A DNA stretch of 64,000 bases from Pseudomonas lundensis (GTDB lineage: Bacteria; Pseudomonadota; Gammaproteobacteria; Pseudomonadales; Pseudomonadaceae): assembly GCF_001042985.1 (NCBI RefSeq), contig NZ_JYKY01000002.1, positions 186,001 to 250,000 of the forward strand, read 5' to 3'. Made by a program: the position numbers and the translations under genes. Below are positions 48,925-57,944 of the stretch, in pieces. The stretch's first letter is position 1. Every line of letters starts with the position of its first letter. Below the pieces are notes generated by a model, which was given only the letters and a program-made list of their open reading frames with translations, ran no database searches and was not told the origin of the DNA.

Positions 48925-49238
48925 CGGGCTTTCTCCTGTTCTGCGACCCGGTTTTGCCCGGTTTCGACCTTCATGCCGGGGCGCACCACGGTCTGACAGG
49001 CCCGGCGTTTATGCCGCCCGTCAATATTGACCAGGCAGCAATAGCACACGCCCATGCCGCAATAGGCGCCGCTGGCCTGACCATGGTCGTTGGCCGACAC
49101 CTGACGTACGCCGACGGCGTTCAAGACACTGAGTACAGTCTCGCCTTGCGCGGCGCTGACCGCCTGGCCATTGAGCAGGATGGTCATGTCCGCCTGCATT
49201 AAAGGTTGAATGTCGTACTGCCGGTTCAAATCATCCAT
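48921..49238 (-). CDS. hcnA: Hydrogen cyanide synthase subunit HcnA
   Basis: 105 residues from MDDLNRQYDIQP. A ferredoxin-like [2Fe-2S] fold with cysteines in GAYCGMGVCYCCLV and a later RRACQT is the HcnA pattern. The open frame runs upstream to 49370, but that part lacks family character. AAGGA lies rather far (about 12-16 bases) before the ATG. First gene of hcnABC. Confidence 0.9.
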   Translation of the reverse strand: MDDLNRQYDIQPLMQADMTILLNGQAVSAAQGETVLSVLNAVGVRQVSANDHGQASGAYCGMGVCYCCLVNIDGRHKRRACQTVVRPGMKVETGQNRVAEQEKAR

Positions 49239-49356
49239 TTTCTTATGTTGTCCTTTGTATGAACTGCTTAGCGCGGGCCTCCGGGTGTTAGGCAGCCAGA
49301 GGTCTTGGTCACTGGGAACCAAGACCGGAACGTTAGACGATTCGTAAAAATTAGCA

Positions 49357-49370
49357 TTGATGCAGGCCAA
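49357..49370. promoter_or_regulatory. Candidate ANR (FNR-type) box upstream of hcnA
   Basis: On the minus strand TTGGC-N4-ATCAA, agreeing with TTGAT-N4-ATCAA at 8 of 10 positions. It lies about 120 bases before hcnA and 75 bases before the divergent LysR gene. ANR control of hcnA at low oxygen is established in pseudomonads. Confidence 0.5.
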
Positions 49371-49444
49371 TAGATCCGCTCCATTTTTCGAATTTGCGAC
49401 GGAAAGCCCTTACACTGATGGCCCTTTGCTTGTTGGCACGCTCC

Positions 49445-50308
49445 ATGGACCTCGATCTGGCTCGCACCTTCCTTGAGATTGTTCGCTACGGCAGCCTGGC
49501 CAGCGCTGCCCAGAACCTGCATGTCACCCAGACCGCCGTCACGGCGCGGGTGCAAAAACTCGAAAGCCTGCTGGGGGTGACGCTGTTCATCCGCAACCGC
49601 GCGGGGGCCAAATTAACGCCCGAAGGCGAAGCGTTTGTGGTGTATGCCAACCAGCTTCTGCACACCTGGGAAGCGGCACGGCGCGATTTGCCGCGCCCCG
49701 AAGGGCTTGACCAGGTTCTGCATATCGCGGGCGAGGTCAGCCTGTGCAACCCGCTGATCCTGAGCTGGACCCAAGCCTTGCGCCAGCACCTGAGTTCCCA
49801 TGCCGTGCGGGTGCAGATTCGCGATGGCGAGCATTTGTTGCGGCAAGTGGAAATGGGCTTGCTGGATGCCGCGCTGGTGTACCGGCCTGCTTACTGGCCC
49901 GGCGTGCAGGTGGAACAGTTGCTGGAGGAAAAGCTGATCCAAATCCGCCGCCCCGCGAGGCCTGATCCCTATGTGTACGTGGACTGGGGGGAGGATTTCC
50001 GCCTTCAGCACGATGCCGCCCTACCGGAAAAGGCGCGGGCTGCCGTCAGTTTCAACCTCGGGCCGGTGGCGCTGCATTACATCCTTGAGAACGGCGGCAG
50101 TGGCTATTTCCGCACGCGGGTGGTGCAAAGCTACCTCAACAGCGGCGCCCTGGAGCGGGTGCCCAAAGCGCCTGAATTCAGTTACCCGACCTATCTGGTG
50201 TACTCACGCGAGCGCGATTGCCCGGCCTTGCAACAGGCGCTGGAGTTGCTGCGCGACATCGTCAAGCTGGACGGCGACTGGTCCCAGCGCTGGGGGCCGG
50301 AAATCTGA
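49445..50308 (+). CDS. LysR-family regulator divergent from hcnABC
   Basis: 287 residues from MDLDLARTFLE; earlier in-frame starts at 49394 lack family character. Helix-turn-helix SLASAAQNLHVTQTAVTARV, then an effector domain with few of the usual effector-pocket motifs. It shares a 206-base control region with hcnABC and is an obvious candidate regulator of it. A LysR gene is not part of the well-known hcn regulation (Anr, Gac/Rsm, quorum sensing). Confidence 0.88.
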   Translation: MDLDLARTFLEIVRYGSLASAAQNLHVTQTAVTARVQKLESLLGVTLFIRNRAGAKLTPEGEAFVVYANQLLHTWEAARRDLPRPEGLDQVLHIAGEVSLCNPLILSWTQALRQHLSSHAVRVQIRDGEHLLRQVEMGLLDAALVYRPAYWPGVQVEQLLEEKLIQIRRPARPDPYVYVDWGEDFRLQHDAALPEKARAAVSFNLGPVALHYILENGGSGYFRTRVVQSYLNSGALERVPKAPEFSYPTYLVYSRERDCPALQQALELLRDIVKLDGDWSQRWGPEI

Positions 50309-50422
50309 TCCGGCCTGCGCCAGGATGAAACCTGCGGCACCTGAAACCTTTCAGCTTTGCAGTCGCGGCGCTATCCCTTAGGCTGCTGCAACGCGCAATA
50401 ACAATGACAACACAGGTGACCC

Positions 50423-51691
50423 ATGTCCGACCTCACCCGCACCGACGCTGGCTGGATGGCTTGCCAGGCCCATCATCAATGGCTGCATGATCAGGGCCGA
50501 CGGCTGGTGGACTTCGCCCGGGCCGCCCGGGTGACGGATGGTTTTACCAGTCTCGACTCCTTTGGCCAGCGCCCCGATCACGCCTTGGCCGACACCATGA
50601 CCACGGCACGCATGGTGCACAGTTTCGCCCTCGCCCACCTGCAAGGTTTACCTGATTGTGCCCAGCTGATTGATCACGGCCTGGCGGCACTGGCAGGGCC
50701 TTTACGCGACGCCCGTCATGGCGGTTGGTTCGCCACCGCGCACGCCCACGATGGCAACACCCGCAAGCAAGCCTATCTGCATGCCTTTGTGGCACTGGCC
50801 TTCAGCTCGGCCGCGGTGGCTGGCCGACAAGGGTCTGCCGAATTACTCGGGGATGCCGTGGAGCTGCTGGAAGACACGTTCTGGAGCGAAGCCGAAGGCG
50901 CGTTGCTAGAGTCTTTCACCGGTGACTGGAGCGCGTGCGAAGCGTATCGCGGTGCCAACAGCAACATGCACGGCGTCGAAGCCTTTCTGGCGCTGTCCGA
51001 TGTGCTGGACGAAAACCTGTGGCTGGACCGCGCCCTGCGGATCGCCGAGCGGGTCATCCATGTACAGGCCGCTCAAGCCGGGTACCTGCCGGTCGAACAC
51101 TTTGATGAGCACTGGCAACCGCTGCCCGACTACAACCGCGACCATCCGGCCGACCCGTTCCGCCCCTTCGGCAAAACCCCGGGCCATGCCTTCGAATGGG
51201 CGCGTCTGTTGTTGCATCTGGAAGCGGCGCGCACACGACGTGGCATGCCGACACCCGATTGGCTACTGGACGATGCCCGGCAGTTATTTCACAGCGCATG
51301 CCAGCATGGCTGGAATGCCGACGGCCAGCCCGGCATCGTGTACACACTGGATTGGGACAACCGGCCGGTGGTTCGCGAACGTCTGCACTGGACCCTGGCC
51401 GAAGCCTCGGCAGCGGCCGCTGCGCTATGGCAGCGCACGGGGGAAGCGGAATATGAGCAGTGGGGTCAACGCTTCTGGGATTTTATCGACCTGCACCTGA
51501 TCGATCGGGAGCACGGCAGCTGGCATCACGAACTGGACCCGCACAACCGGCCTTCGGCCCGTATATGGCCGGGCAAACCGGACCTCTACCACGCGTATCA
51601 GGCTACCCTGCTGCCGCGCCTGCCGTTAGCGATCAGTCTGGCCTCAGCCCTGGCACAACAACCCGGACGCCAGCACGCCCAAACCGACTAA
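50423..51691 (+). CDS. AGE-family epimerase/isomerase (mannose-isomerase-like)
   Basis: 422 residues. An (alpha/alpha)6 barrel with ARMVHSFALA, NSNMHGVEAFLA, GHAFEWARLLLHLE and WHHELDPHNRP, then WPGKPDLYHAYQ. The paired His residues in these motifs match the YihS/mannose-isomerase branch of the N-acylglucosamine 2-epimerase family. It probably interconverts mannose and fructose or related sugars in the cytoplasm. It overlaps the convergent anti-sigma-like gene by 48 bp at its 3' end. Confidence 0.85.
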   Translation: MSDLTRTDAGWMACQAHHQWLHDQGRRLVDFARAARVTDGFTSLDSFGQRPDHALADTMTTARMVHSFALAHLQGLPDCAQLIDHGLAALAGPLRDARHGGWFATAHAHDGNTRKQAYLHAFVALAFSSAAVAGRQGSAELLGDAVELLEDTFWSEAEGALLESFTGDWSACEAYRGANSNMHGVEAFLALSDVLDENLWLDRALRIAERVIHVQAAQAGYLPVEHFDEHWQPLPDYNRDHPADPFRPFGKTPGHAFEWARLLLHLEAARTRRGMPTPDWLLDDARQLFHSACQHGWNADGQPGIVYTLDWDNRPVVRERLHWTLAEASAAAAALWQRTGEAEYEQWGQRFWDFIDLHLIDREHGSWHHELDPHNRPSARIWPGKPDLYHAYQATLLPRLPLAISLASALAQQPGRQHAQTD

Positions 51692-51973
51692 AAAAGCCAA
51701 CAGCGCGTGTTGCAGGGCTTTATGCCGGGAGAAGAAGGAACGCCCGTCCAATGCGCGCTGCACCAGCTTGAGCAGGTCGGGGTCGGCCGCGGGCGTGCGC
51801 GGGTTGAACCGTTGCACATTGGCGACGCGCAGCCATGCAGCGAGGTGCTTGGGATTTTCAGCCAGCCAGGCTTTAAACACCTGACGTTCCGACGGGCAGG
51901 CATGACCGGATTCAAGCAACAACATCCAGTCAACAGCCGCACGGGTAATGGGGTCAACGCTGCTTTTGCTCAT
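51644..51973 (-). CDS. Short FecR-like anti-sigma protein (truncated)
   Basis: 109 residues from MSKSSVDPITRAA. The DUF4880 cytoplasmic anti-sigma domain of FecR/FpvR proteins is recognisable (AAVDWMLLLESGHACPSERQ, FKAWLAENPKHLAAWLRV). One membrane helix follows (about 88-106), then a stop. Complete FecR proteins are about 320 residues with a periplasmic domain that contacts the TonB-dependent receptor; this is missing. The last 48 bp overlap the AGE gene on the other strand. No ECF sigma gene is adjacent. Either a remnant or a free-standing anti-sigma factor. Confidence 0.75.
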   Translation of the reverse strand: MSKSSVDPITRAAVDWMLLLESGHACPSERQVFKAWLAENPKHLAAWLRVANVQRFNPRTPAADPDLLKLVQRALDGRSFFSRHKALQHALLAFLVGLGVLASGLLCQG

Positions 51974-52118
51974 AGGGACTGTGCCACTCGAACAATTCAT
52001 AAAGACAACCGAACTCAAATAGTAATAAGTCGCATTATCGTGATATCAAGATGAATTGCAAGGTGACACAGGCCTCACCGGCATGACAGACGCATCCACG
52101 TTTAGCCGCCTGCGCGGG

Positions 52119-52865
52119 TCAACGTCCGCCGGCCATGTCCACAAAGGTGCCGGTGGCGTAGGACGCTTTGTCGGACAGCAGCCAGACGATCGCCTCCGCG
52201 ACTTCTTCCGGGCGCCCGCCCCGACCCATGGGAATCATGGATTCGAGTTTGCTGACCCGGCCCGGATCTCCGCTCAGCGCGTGGAAGTCGGTGAAAATGT
52301 ACCCCGGTCGCACCGCGTTGACGCGGATACCCTCACCCGCCAGCTCTTTTGACAGGCCAATGGTGAAAGCGTCCAGTGCGCCTTTGGACGCCGCATAGTC
52401 GACGTATTCGCCCGGCGACCCCAACCGGGCAGCCACCGACGACACATTGACGATGTTGCCGCCCTGGCCGCCATACCGGGGCGACATGCGTAGCACCGCG
52501 TGCTTGGCGCACAGGATCGGGCCCAGCACATTGGTTTTGAGGGTGTGCAGCACGCGGAACTCGGACATCTCTTCAAGCCGCGACTTGTGCCCCACCGTAC
52601 CGGCATTGTTGACCAGCGCCGTCACCGGCCCCAGTTCCTGATCCACCCGCAGGAACAGGCTGATGACTTCGTCTTCATTGCTAACATCGGCCCGCACGCT
52701 GATGGCCTGCGCGCCCAGTGCCCGAACCTGCTCCAGCACTTCATGGGCCGCCGCGTCGTCCGCCAGATAATTAATGCAGATTTTGTAACCCTGCCGGGCA
52801 GCCAGCAGCGCCGTCGCTGCGCCAATGCCACGGCTGCCACCGGTGATCACGATGACTTTGTCCAT
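52119..52865 (-). CDS. SDR-family NAD(P)-dependent oxidoreductase
   Basis: 248 residues from MDKVIVITGG. Rossmann loop TGGSRGIG, NNAG, catalytic Ser in NVSSVAA and YAASK in the classical order. Ends VDMAGGR. FabG-like in general form, but it is not in a fatty-acid operon. Substrate unknown. Confidence 0.88.
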   Translation of the reverse strand: MDKVIVITGGSRGIGAATALLAARQGYKICINYLADDAAAHEVLEQVRALGAQAISVRADVSNEDEVISLFLRVDQELGPVTALVNNAGTVGHKSRLEEMSEFRVLHTLKTNVLGPILCAKHAVLRMSPRYGGQGGNIVNVSSVAARLGSPGEYVDYAASKGALDAFTIGLSKELAGEGIRVNAVRPGYIFTDFHALSGDPGRVSKLESMIPMGRGGRPEEVAEAIVWLLSDKASYATGTFVDMAGGR

Positions 52866-52928
52866 AAATACGCGTTCCCCATTCACGGTGTAAACCTGCG
52901 GCCAGAATAACCGGGCGTTACGCCTTTG

Positions 52929-55019
52929 TCAGTTCGCGGCGTCAGGTGCCGCGCAGGTTTGCTGAACGCGGTGGATGTCGGACATGAACTGTTGCGCAGG
53001 CTTGGGGAGCCCCAACAGGTAGCCCTGCAACGCATCGCAACCCAGCGTGGTCAGGAAACTTTGCTGGGTGTCGGTCTCCACCCCCTCGGCCACGATCCGC
53101 AAGCCTAATGCCTGACCCAACGCCACAATGGCCGACACAATGGCCGCATCATCACTGTCGTGTTCCAGGTCGCGGACAAATCCGCGGTCGATCTTGAGCT
53201 CGTTGGCGGGCAAGCGTTTGAGGTACATCAGGCTTGAATAGCCGGTGCCGAAATCGTCGATGGACAGGTCGACGCCCATCAGGGACAGCTGTTGCAACAC
53301 CGTCATGCTGGCATCGGCGTCGTTCATGGCCGTGGTTTCGGTGATTTCCAGGGTCAGGCTATTGGCCGGTAATTGATGTCGGGCCAACGCACAGGCCACG
53401 CTGTCGACCAGCCCCTTGTGACAAAACTGCAACGCCGAGAGGTTCACCGCCACCCGCCAGTGGCTGTAACCCTGGTCGAACCACACCCGCATCTGGCGAC
53501 AGGCTTCGTTGAGCACCCACTCACCGATAGGGATGATCAGACCGGTTTTTTCCGCCACGTCGATAAACGCATCCGGCATCAACAACCCTTGCTGCGGATG
53601 CTCCCAGCGCAACAGCGCCTCGGCACCGATCGGCTGACCGGTGCTGGCATCCATCTTGGGCTGATAATGCAAACTGAACTGCTGCTGCGCCAGCGCCTGA
53701 CGCAAGTCCTGGAGCAATTGCAATTGCTTGCGGGCATTGGTGTTCATCGACACCTCGAAAAAACTGTAGCCGTTTTTGCCTGCACCTTTGGCGTGGTACA
53801 TCGCCGCGTCGGCGTTCATGAGCAACTCTTCAGCCGTGACGCCATTACCGGGGTACAGCGCAATGCCGATGCTTGCGGAAATTTGCAGTTGATGCTCATC
53901 CACCTGAAACGAGCGCGACAGCAGGCTGACCTGCCGCGCAGCCACCTGCGGCGCGTCATTGGCCTCGGTCAGTCGCACCAGCATGACGAACTCGTCGCCA
54001 CCTATGCGCGCCAGCGTGTCCTGACCCCGCAACTCTTGACGCATACGCAGCGCCACTTCGCGCAGCAAGCGATCGCCCAAGTGATGACCAAAGGCATCGT
54101 TGACGGGTTTGAAGCCATCCAGGTCGATGAACATCAACGAAAAACAACCGCCCTGTTCCGCCACTTTGCGCTGGGCCTGCCCGATGCGGTCGGCCAGCAG
54201 GATGCGATTGGGCAAGCCGGTCAAGTTGTCGTGCAAGGCCAGTTGGGTCAGCTCTTCATTGGCCAGGGTCAGGGACTGCGCCAACGCGGCGGTCCGGGCG
54301 TCCAGTCGGGCATCAAAGATCGAGGTCAGCAGCGCGATGGTCATCACCGCCAGGCTTGCCACCAGCACCAGATTGTCCAACCCTTTGGCGCTCAGCCCGT
54401 TCAGGGCTGCGCCGCAAAAACTGCCCTCAGGGAAGCTCGCCGCCGCCATGCCGGTGAAATGCATGCCAACAATAGCCAGCCCCATGACCACTGCGGCCCC
54501 GGCCCGGGCCAGACGCACGTACGGCGTTTGTTGACGCAAACGGAACGCTATCATCAGGGCGGCCGCCGACGCCGCCACGGCGATCACCAGCGATAAACCA
54601 AACAACCCAGGGTCGTAGTCGATCCCCGGCTGCATGCGCAACGCCGCCATGCCGCTGTAGTGCATGGCGCTGATGCCCGCGCCCATGATCAGGGCGCCAT
54701 AGAGCAGTTGCAGCGCCGGCAGCCGCGGTTGACTGACCAGCCACAAGGCAAACCCCGATGAAAGAATCGCCACCAGCAACGACCACAGTGTCAGCCTGAG
54801 GTCGTAGCCCAGCTCAATGGGCAAAGACAGCGCGAGCATGCCGATAAAATGCATCGACCACACACCAAACCCCATCGCCAGCGCACCGCCCCCCATCCAT
54901 AGGTAAGCGGCACGGCCGCGCGCCGTGGCGATGCGACCGCTGAGGTCAAGGGCGGTGTAGGAAGCAAGAATGGCCACACATAAAGAGATCAGAACCAACG
55001 CGGGGGAGTAACTTGCCAA
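52929..55019 (-). CDS. MHYT-GGDEF-EAL cyclic-di-GMP protein (MucR-like)
   Basis: 696 residues from a TTG start that gives M-ASYSPALVL, with AAGG eight bases before; the frame open to 55247 would run into the LysR gene and has no family character. The N-terminus is a seven-helix MHYT sensor with the motifs MHFIGM, MHYSGM and MHFTGM. A GGDEF domain (motif about residue 339, RGQD inhibitory site before it) and an EAL domain (EALLRW about 466, DDFGTGYSSL) follow. MucR of P. aeruginosa has the same layout and length (about 685) and controls alginate. Both domains keep catalytic motifs. Confidence 0.88.
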   Translation of the reverse strand: MASYSPALVLISLCVAILASYTALDLSGRIATARGRAAYLWMGGGALAMGFGVWSMHFIGMLALSLPIELGYDLRLTLWSLLVAILSSGFALWLVSQPRLPALQLLYGALIMGAGISAMHYSGMAALRMQPGIDYDPGLFGLSLVIAVAASAAALMIAFRLRQQTPYVRLARAGAAVVMGLAIVGMHFTGMAAASFPEGSFCGAALNGLSAKGLDNLVLVASLAVMTIALLTSIFDARLDARTAALAQSLTLANEELTQLALHDNLTGLPNRILLADRIGQAQRKVAEQGGCFSLMFIDLDGFKPVNDAFGHHLGDRLLREVALRMRQELRGQDTLARIGGDEFVMLVRLTEANDAPQVAARQVSLLSRSFQVDEHQLQISASIGIALYPGNGVTAEELLMNADAAMYHAKGAGKNGYSFFEVSMNTNARKQLQLLQDLRQALAQQQFSLHYQPKMDASTGQPIGAEALLRWEHPQQGLLMPDAFIDVAEKTGLIIPIGEWVLNEACRQMRVWFDQGYSHWRVAVNLSALQFCHKGLVDSVACALARHQLPANSLTLEITETTAMNDADASMTVLQQLSLMGVDLSIDDFGTGYSSLMYLKRLPANELKIDRGFVRDLEHDSDDAAIVSAIVALGQALGLRIVAEGVETDTQQSFLTTLGCDALQGYLLGLPKPAQQFMSDIHRVQQTCAAPDAAN

Positions 55020-55164
55020 AACATGGACCTTCTGCAGAGCGCTAGCCGAACGGCATCCATGCACCGTGAAAAGTGCGCGATTGTACTGATTCCACGGGCA
55101 AACGCACGTACAGACATAGGCTAAATGCCAGCATCTGACGAGCTGGCACCGTCCCCCCTTCCGA

Positions 55165-56061
55165 TCAGTCGCGAGGAGCCATTTCGTGAAGCCGGAAATC
55201 ACACTTGGCATGCTCGATATAACGCGCCACCGCAGCCGATTTTTCAAAGCGCCGGTGGATCAGCGACAACCACGACATAACCTCACAGCCCTCGATCGGG
55301 CGATAGACCACGCCGGGCAAGTGGATCTGCCCGACCACCGAGGCAGGCACCACCGCCACCCCCTGCCCCAGCGACACCAGCGCGATCACCGCCACCAGCC
55401 CGCCGGGTTGCGGGCCGAGCCTGGGGGCGAAACCGCCTTGACGGGCGACCTGCAACGTCCCGCTGATTTGCTCGGGCAACACAAACGTTTCGTTTTGCAG
55501 ATGTTCGGGGCTGATGACCTTTAAACGTGCCAGCCATGCGTCTGCCGCCAGCGCCAGGACAAAACCTTCCGCATTCAGGCGAACCGCCTCCACCCCGTCG
55601 GGCAACGCCATGGGCGAGCGCACGTAGCCAATATCGAAGCGGCCTTCAGCCACCATCGTTGGCAAATTCGCCATCGGCGCTTCGCGGACCGAAATGCTGA
55701 CCTCGGCCGATTCGCGGCAAAAGCCCTGTACTTGGCGCTGTAAAACCCCGGAATAGACTGCCGACGCGACATACCCCAACTCGATATGCCCGGTCTCGCC
55801 GCGACCAGCCCGCTGTGCGTGGCGCCCGGCCCGTTCGAACTGACTGACGGTGGCTTGCGCCTCGGGCAATAACGCCTCGCCGGCCTGGGTCAGGCTCACC
55901 TGACGTTGCTCGCGCACAAACAGACGCACCCCCAGCTCGGCTTCCAGATCCTGCACTTGCCGACTCAGGGTGGGCGGCGCAATGCCCAGCACCTCGGCCG
56001 CTCGGGTGAAATTGCGTTGCTGCGCAACCGCCAGAAAATAGCGGAAATGACGTATGTCCAT
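55165..56061 (-). CDS. LysR-family regulator divergent from an MFS exporter
   Basis: 298 residues. N-terminal helix-turn-helix NFTRAAEVLGIAPPTLSRQV, then a CbnR/CatM-like effector domain. It shares a 210-base divergent region with the DHA2 exporter gene at 56272, so control of that exporter is the simplest role. Confidence 0.9.
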   Translation of the reverse strand: MDIRHFRYFLAVAQQRNFTRAAEVLGIAPPTLSRQVQDLEAELGVRLFVREQRQVSLTQAGEALLPEAQATVSQFERAGRHAQRAGRGETGHIELGYVASAVYSGVLQRQVQGFCRESAEVSISVREAPMANLPTMVAEGRFDIGYVRSPMALPDGVEAVRLNAEGFVLALAADAWLARLKVISPEHLQNETFVLPEQISGTLQVARQGGFAPRLGPQPGGLVAVIALVSLGQGVAVVPASVVGQIHLPGVVYRPIEGCEVMSWLSLIHRRFEKSAAVARYIEHAKCDFRLHEMAPRD

Positions 56062-56271
56062 GGATGCATTAGCTCATAGGTAATGAAGTCTCGGCCGACG
56101 CCTAACCGACCCGCCCCGGCACAGCGTTACCCTGTGCCGACCGTCACACTAGAGAGCCGCTTCTATGTTCGTCAAATCAAGACCTGCCGTGCCGCTCAGT
56201 CACTTCGCGCAGCCGCTCGTCTGCTGCATTGCCTCTCAGGCAATCCTGCGGTTGCCTCGGGAGCCCAGACC

Positions 56272-57807
56272 ATGAAGCCTGTCAGCCCGCGCCTGACCCT
56301 GCTGACCGCTTCCGGGGTGTGCTCCCTGATCGTGCTCGACACCAACATTGTGGCCGTCACCCTGCCGAGCATCGCGCAAGACCTGGGGGCCAACTTTGTC
56401 GACATCGAATGGGTGGTCAGCGCCTACATGCTGGCCTTCGCCGCGCTGTTGTTACCGGCCGGGAGCATCGCCGACCGCTATGGCCGCAAAAAGACCCTGC
56501 TTTGGGGCCTGAGCATTTTCATCCTCGCGTCCATCGGCTGCGGGGCCGCGCCGACCACCCTGCTGCTGGACATCGCCCGCGCCGTCAAAGGGGTCGGCGC
56601 CGCGCTGCTGCTGACCTCGGCACTGGCCTCGATCGGCCACGCGTTTCATGACGAGGCGGAACGCGCCAGGGCCTGGGCATTTTGGGGCGCGTGCATGGGG
56701 GTGGCCATGACGGCCGCGCCCACGCTGGGCGGCCTGGTCACCGAATACCTGGGCTGGCGCTGGATTTTCTACCTCAACCTGCCGGTGGGCCTGCTGCTCA
56801 TGGCGCTGGTCAACCACGCCATCGCCGAATCCCGGGACCCGCAATCCGCGCGGCTCGACCCGTGGGGCAGCCTGGTGTTCAGCGCCAGCCTGTTATGCCT
56901 GATCTGGGGCTTGATCGAAGCCAACCGCATTGGCTGGAACAGCCCGCTGACCTATGCACGGATCGTGGGCGGGGTGCTGCTACTGGGGTTGTTTGTGTGG
57001 GTCGAGTCGCTGCAAAAACGCCCGATGATCGACCTGCAACTGTTCCGCCACCCGCGCTTTATCGGCGCCCTGCTCGGCATGTTCGCCTACGCCGGTTGCG
57101 CACAGGTGATGATGACCCTGTTGCCGTTTTACCTGCAAAACGGGTTGGGGTTCAGCGCCGTACACGCGGGGCTGGGCATGTTGCCCTTTGCTGTCACCAT
57201 GTTGATCGGCCCGCGCATCGGTGCCCGCCTGGCCAGCCGTTACAGCCCGGCCACGCTGATGGCGACGGGCCTGACACTGGTGGGCTGTGGCAACCTGCTC
57301 AGCGCCTGGGCCGTGGAGCACGGCGGCTATCTGAGTTTCGCCCTGACCACCGCCGTGACAGGCGCAGGCGCCGGTTTACTGAATGGCGACACGCAAAAAA
57401 ACATCATGGCCTGCGTGCCGCGCGACCGTGTCGGCATGGCCTCGGGCATGAGCACCACCATGCGTTTCAGCGCCATTGTGCTGGCCATTGGCGTGCTCGG
57501 CGCGTTGCTCGGCAGTCACACCGAACAGCACCTCAATGCCAGCCTTGCAGCCGATGCCCCGCAATGGAAGGATCACACCCACGCCATCGCCTCACGGGTC
57601 GTGGCGGGAGACCTGCACGGCGCCGTGAGCGCGTTGCCGCTGTCAGTCCAACCCCGGATACAGGCGCTGGCCACGCAGGCTTTTGTGAACGGGTTCAGCG
57701 TGGTGTTATGGGTCGCCGGGTGGCTGGGGTTACTGGGCGCACTGGTGGTGGGGACCTTGATGCGTCAGCCGATCCCGCCACTGGCGCTCGTCACCCGCCC
57801 GCTTTAG
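56272..57807 (+). CDS. MFS drug-efflux transporter, DHA2/EmrB type
   Basis: 511 residues from MKPVSPRLTLL. Upstream in-frame codons back to 56083 lie in the divergent control region and look non-coding. 14 hydrophobic segments are seen. Motif A is GSIADRYGRKKTLLWG (about residues 62-77) and an LDTNIVAVTLPSI motif at TM1 (about 21-33) is typical of EmrB/QacA. No EmrA-type adaptor gene adjoins. The drug spectrum is unknown. Confidence 0.9.
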   Translation: MKPVSPRLTLLTASGVCSLIVLDTNIVAVTLPSIAQDLGANFVDIEWVVSAYMLAFAALLLPAGSIADRYGRKKTLLWGLSIFILASIGCGAAPTTLLLDIARAVKGVGAALLLTSALASIGHAFHDEAERARAWAFWGACMGVAMTAAPTLGGLVTEYLGWRWIFYLNLPVGLLLMALVNHAIAESRDPQSARLDPWGSLVFSASLLCLIWGLIEANRIGWNSPLTYARIVGGVLLLGLFVWVESLQKRPMIDLQLFRHPRFIGALLGMFAYAGCAQVMMTLLPFYLQNGLGFSAVHAGLGMLPFAVTMLIGPRIGARLASRYSPATLMATGLTLVGCGNLLSAWAVEHGGYLSFALTTAVTGAGAGLLNGDTQKNIMACVPRDRVGMASGMSTTMRFSAIVLAIGVLGALLGSHTEQHLNASLAADAPQWKDHTHAIASRVVAGDLHGAVSALPLSVQPRIQALATQAFVNGFSVVLWVAGWLGLLGALVVGTLMRQPIPPLALVTRPL

Positions 57808-57821
57808 AGCCCTTGCACGGG

Positions 57822-57854
57822 GTCAGGCAGACGGAAAAAACCGTCCTGCCTGAC
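57822..57854 (+). terminator. Hairpin after the MFS gene
   Basis: GTCAGGCAG ACGG AAAAAA CCGT C CTGCCTGAC: a 13-bp stem with one bulge, 15 bases after the stop. No T-run follows. Confidence 0.6.
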
Positions 57855-57944
57855 GCCCCGCTGAACATGAAGAAATATTAAGAAACGTTTCAGCTTTTTG
57901 CGGGCAAAATGTGCCATCGCCATGACGGCTTATCAGGTGACGGT

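Noticed and set aside
55020..55247. N-terminal extension of the MHYT protein
   Set aside because: The extension would overlap the LysR gene and is not hydrophobic like the start of known MHYT proteins; a TTG at 55019 with AAGG before it fits better.
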